Of a DNA stretch of 7,219 nucleotides, positions 6,778 through 7,219 are shown piece after piece. How positions within the stretch are numbered: the first letter of the stretch is position 1; each line of letters opens with the position of its first letter. Origin of the DNA: an uncultured Bacteroidales bacterium. Its GTDB lineage: Bacteria > Bacteroidota > Bacteroidia > Bacteroidales > UBA4417. Made by a program: the position numbers and the translations under genes. Under the pieces are notes generated by a model that saw nothing but the letters and a program-made list of their open reading frames with translations, was not told the DNA's origin and ran no database searches. The stretch is from contig CALCJE010000292.1 in NCBI GenBank assembly GCA_937965665.1, positions 1 to 7,219 of the forward strand, in the 5' to 3' direction.

Positions 6778-7219
6778 AAGTAATTGCTCCAGGAATTTCG
6801 CAAATGATAGCAGGTCAGGAAAAGAATAATCCAGCATATCAATAGCCTTTGATGTGGCTACTTTATCATTGCCAATGAGTACCGTTTTCATCCCCAGCCG
6901 GTGGCCAAATAGTATATCGTTGTAAGTATCACCGGCCATAAAACTTTTGCTGAAGCGTATGGATGGAAATTGTTTTCTTGCTTTTAATCCCAGGCCAACG
7001 GCAGGTTTCCGGGTAAAACTGTTAGTGTTTTTCAGATCGGGGCTGTAAAAAACGGCATCAATTCTTCCTCCTTTTGCCGAAATGGCTTCCAGCATTTTAT
7101 CATGAACCCGTTTCAGATCATTTTCAGTCATAAGCTCGCGCCCGATTCCCTGCTGGTTGGTAACAACAACAATAGTTTTGAAAATGGTGGCAAAAATTGA
7201 AAGTGCATCTGATACTCCC
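6772..7219 (-). CDS. HAD-IIIA family phosphatase, GmhB/HisB-N-like (5' end beyond the window)
   Basis: The frame is open from the right edge to TAA 6772-6774, giving the last 148 residues; the N-terminus with the expected DxDGT nucleophile is outside. The visible part has VVVTNQQGIGR (17-27 from the edge; HAD motif II, with Thr20), the RKP lysine (70-72; motif III) and FMAGDTYNDILFGHRLGMKTVLIG (93-116; motif IV acid residues Asp97 and Asp101). This order and spacing is that of D,D-heptose 1,7-bisphosphate phosphatase (GmhB, lipopolysaccharide core heptose synthesis) and the histidinol-phosphatase domain of HisB. The four zinc-loop ligands of those enzymes (CxH ... CxC before RKP) are replaced by Ser59, Asp61, Ser67 and Thr69. 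The substrate is therefore uncertain; heptose bisphosphate is a guess from the family. The first in-frame ATG inside the window (7131) lies after motif II and is not the true start. It is the first visible gene of a possible operon with the symporter. Confidence 0.88.
   Translation of the reverse strand, partial: GVSDALSIFATIFKTIVVVTNQQGIGRELMTENDLKRVHDKMLEAISAKGGRIDAVFYSPDLKNTNSFTRKPAVGLGLKARKQFPSIRFSKSFMAGDTYNDILFGHRLGMKTVLIGNDKVATSKAIDMLDYSFPDLLSFAKFLEQLLK

Noticed and set aside
6772..7219. Assignment of the HAD protein as KdsC (KDO-8-P phosphatase), which would pair with kdsA
   Set aside because: The TNQQGIGR, RKP and GDTYNDILFGHRLGMKTVLIG motifs are of the GmhB/HisB-N type, not KdsC, and the gene is 6 kb away on the opposite strand.
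1..7219. Mobile element, defence island, CRISPR array or horizontally acquired block
   Set aside because: All genes are recognisable Bacteroidota families, no spaced direct-repeat array or terminal inverted repeats were seen, and composition looks uniform.

Overview
The window looks like ordinary chromosomal backbone from a member of the Bacteroidota, most likely Bacteroidales or a close relative. The evidence is a type III glutamine synthetase of the Bacteroides GlnN kind, a DUF4831-type secreted protein (a family I know only from this phylum), a Bacteroidota-style sodium:solute symporter, no Shine-Dalgarno-like sequence before most starts, and matches to the phylum's -7 promoter box (TAnnTTTG) ahead of two genes. 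Base composition is moderately AT-rich and looks uniform. I see no transposase, integrase, tRNA, rRNA, CRISPR array or phage gene.

Layout. On the + strand, the window opens with what is probably the tail of an upstream gene overlapping kdsA by ATGA. kdsA (44-862) encodes 3-deoxy-8-phosphooctulonate synthase, which commits carbon to KDO for lipopolysaccharide. All other genes are on the - strand. A Yip1-like membrane protein (865-1485) converges on kdsA with only 2 bp between the stop codons. Upstream of it in transcription lies a DUF4831 secreted protein (1525-2673), probably cotranscribed with it. A 307-bp intergenic region (2674-2980) holds a probable promoter for the DUF4831 gene and a perfect 13-bp-stem hairpin that probably ends glnA transcription. 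Then come the GSIII gene (2981-5167), a sodium:solute symporter starting at TTG (5243-6712) and the C-terminal 148 residues of a HAD-IIIA phosphatase related to GmhB/HisB-N, cut by the right edge (6772-7219).

How they work together. kdsA and the GmhB-like phosphatase both point towards lipopolysaccharide core sugars, but they are 6 kb apart on opposite strands and no operon links them. GSIII is the ammonium-assimilating enzyme and seems to have its own promoter. The symporter's substrate cannot be told from sequence. The phosphatase and symporter may be one transcript (59-bp gap, no clear promoter between).

I did not find a new biological system. The observations most worth a second look are replacement of all four expected zinc ligands in the phosphatase, a two-block repeat shared by the 3' flanks of glnA and the phosphatase gene, and a complete metal-dependent ligand set in KdsA.
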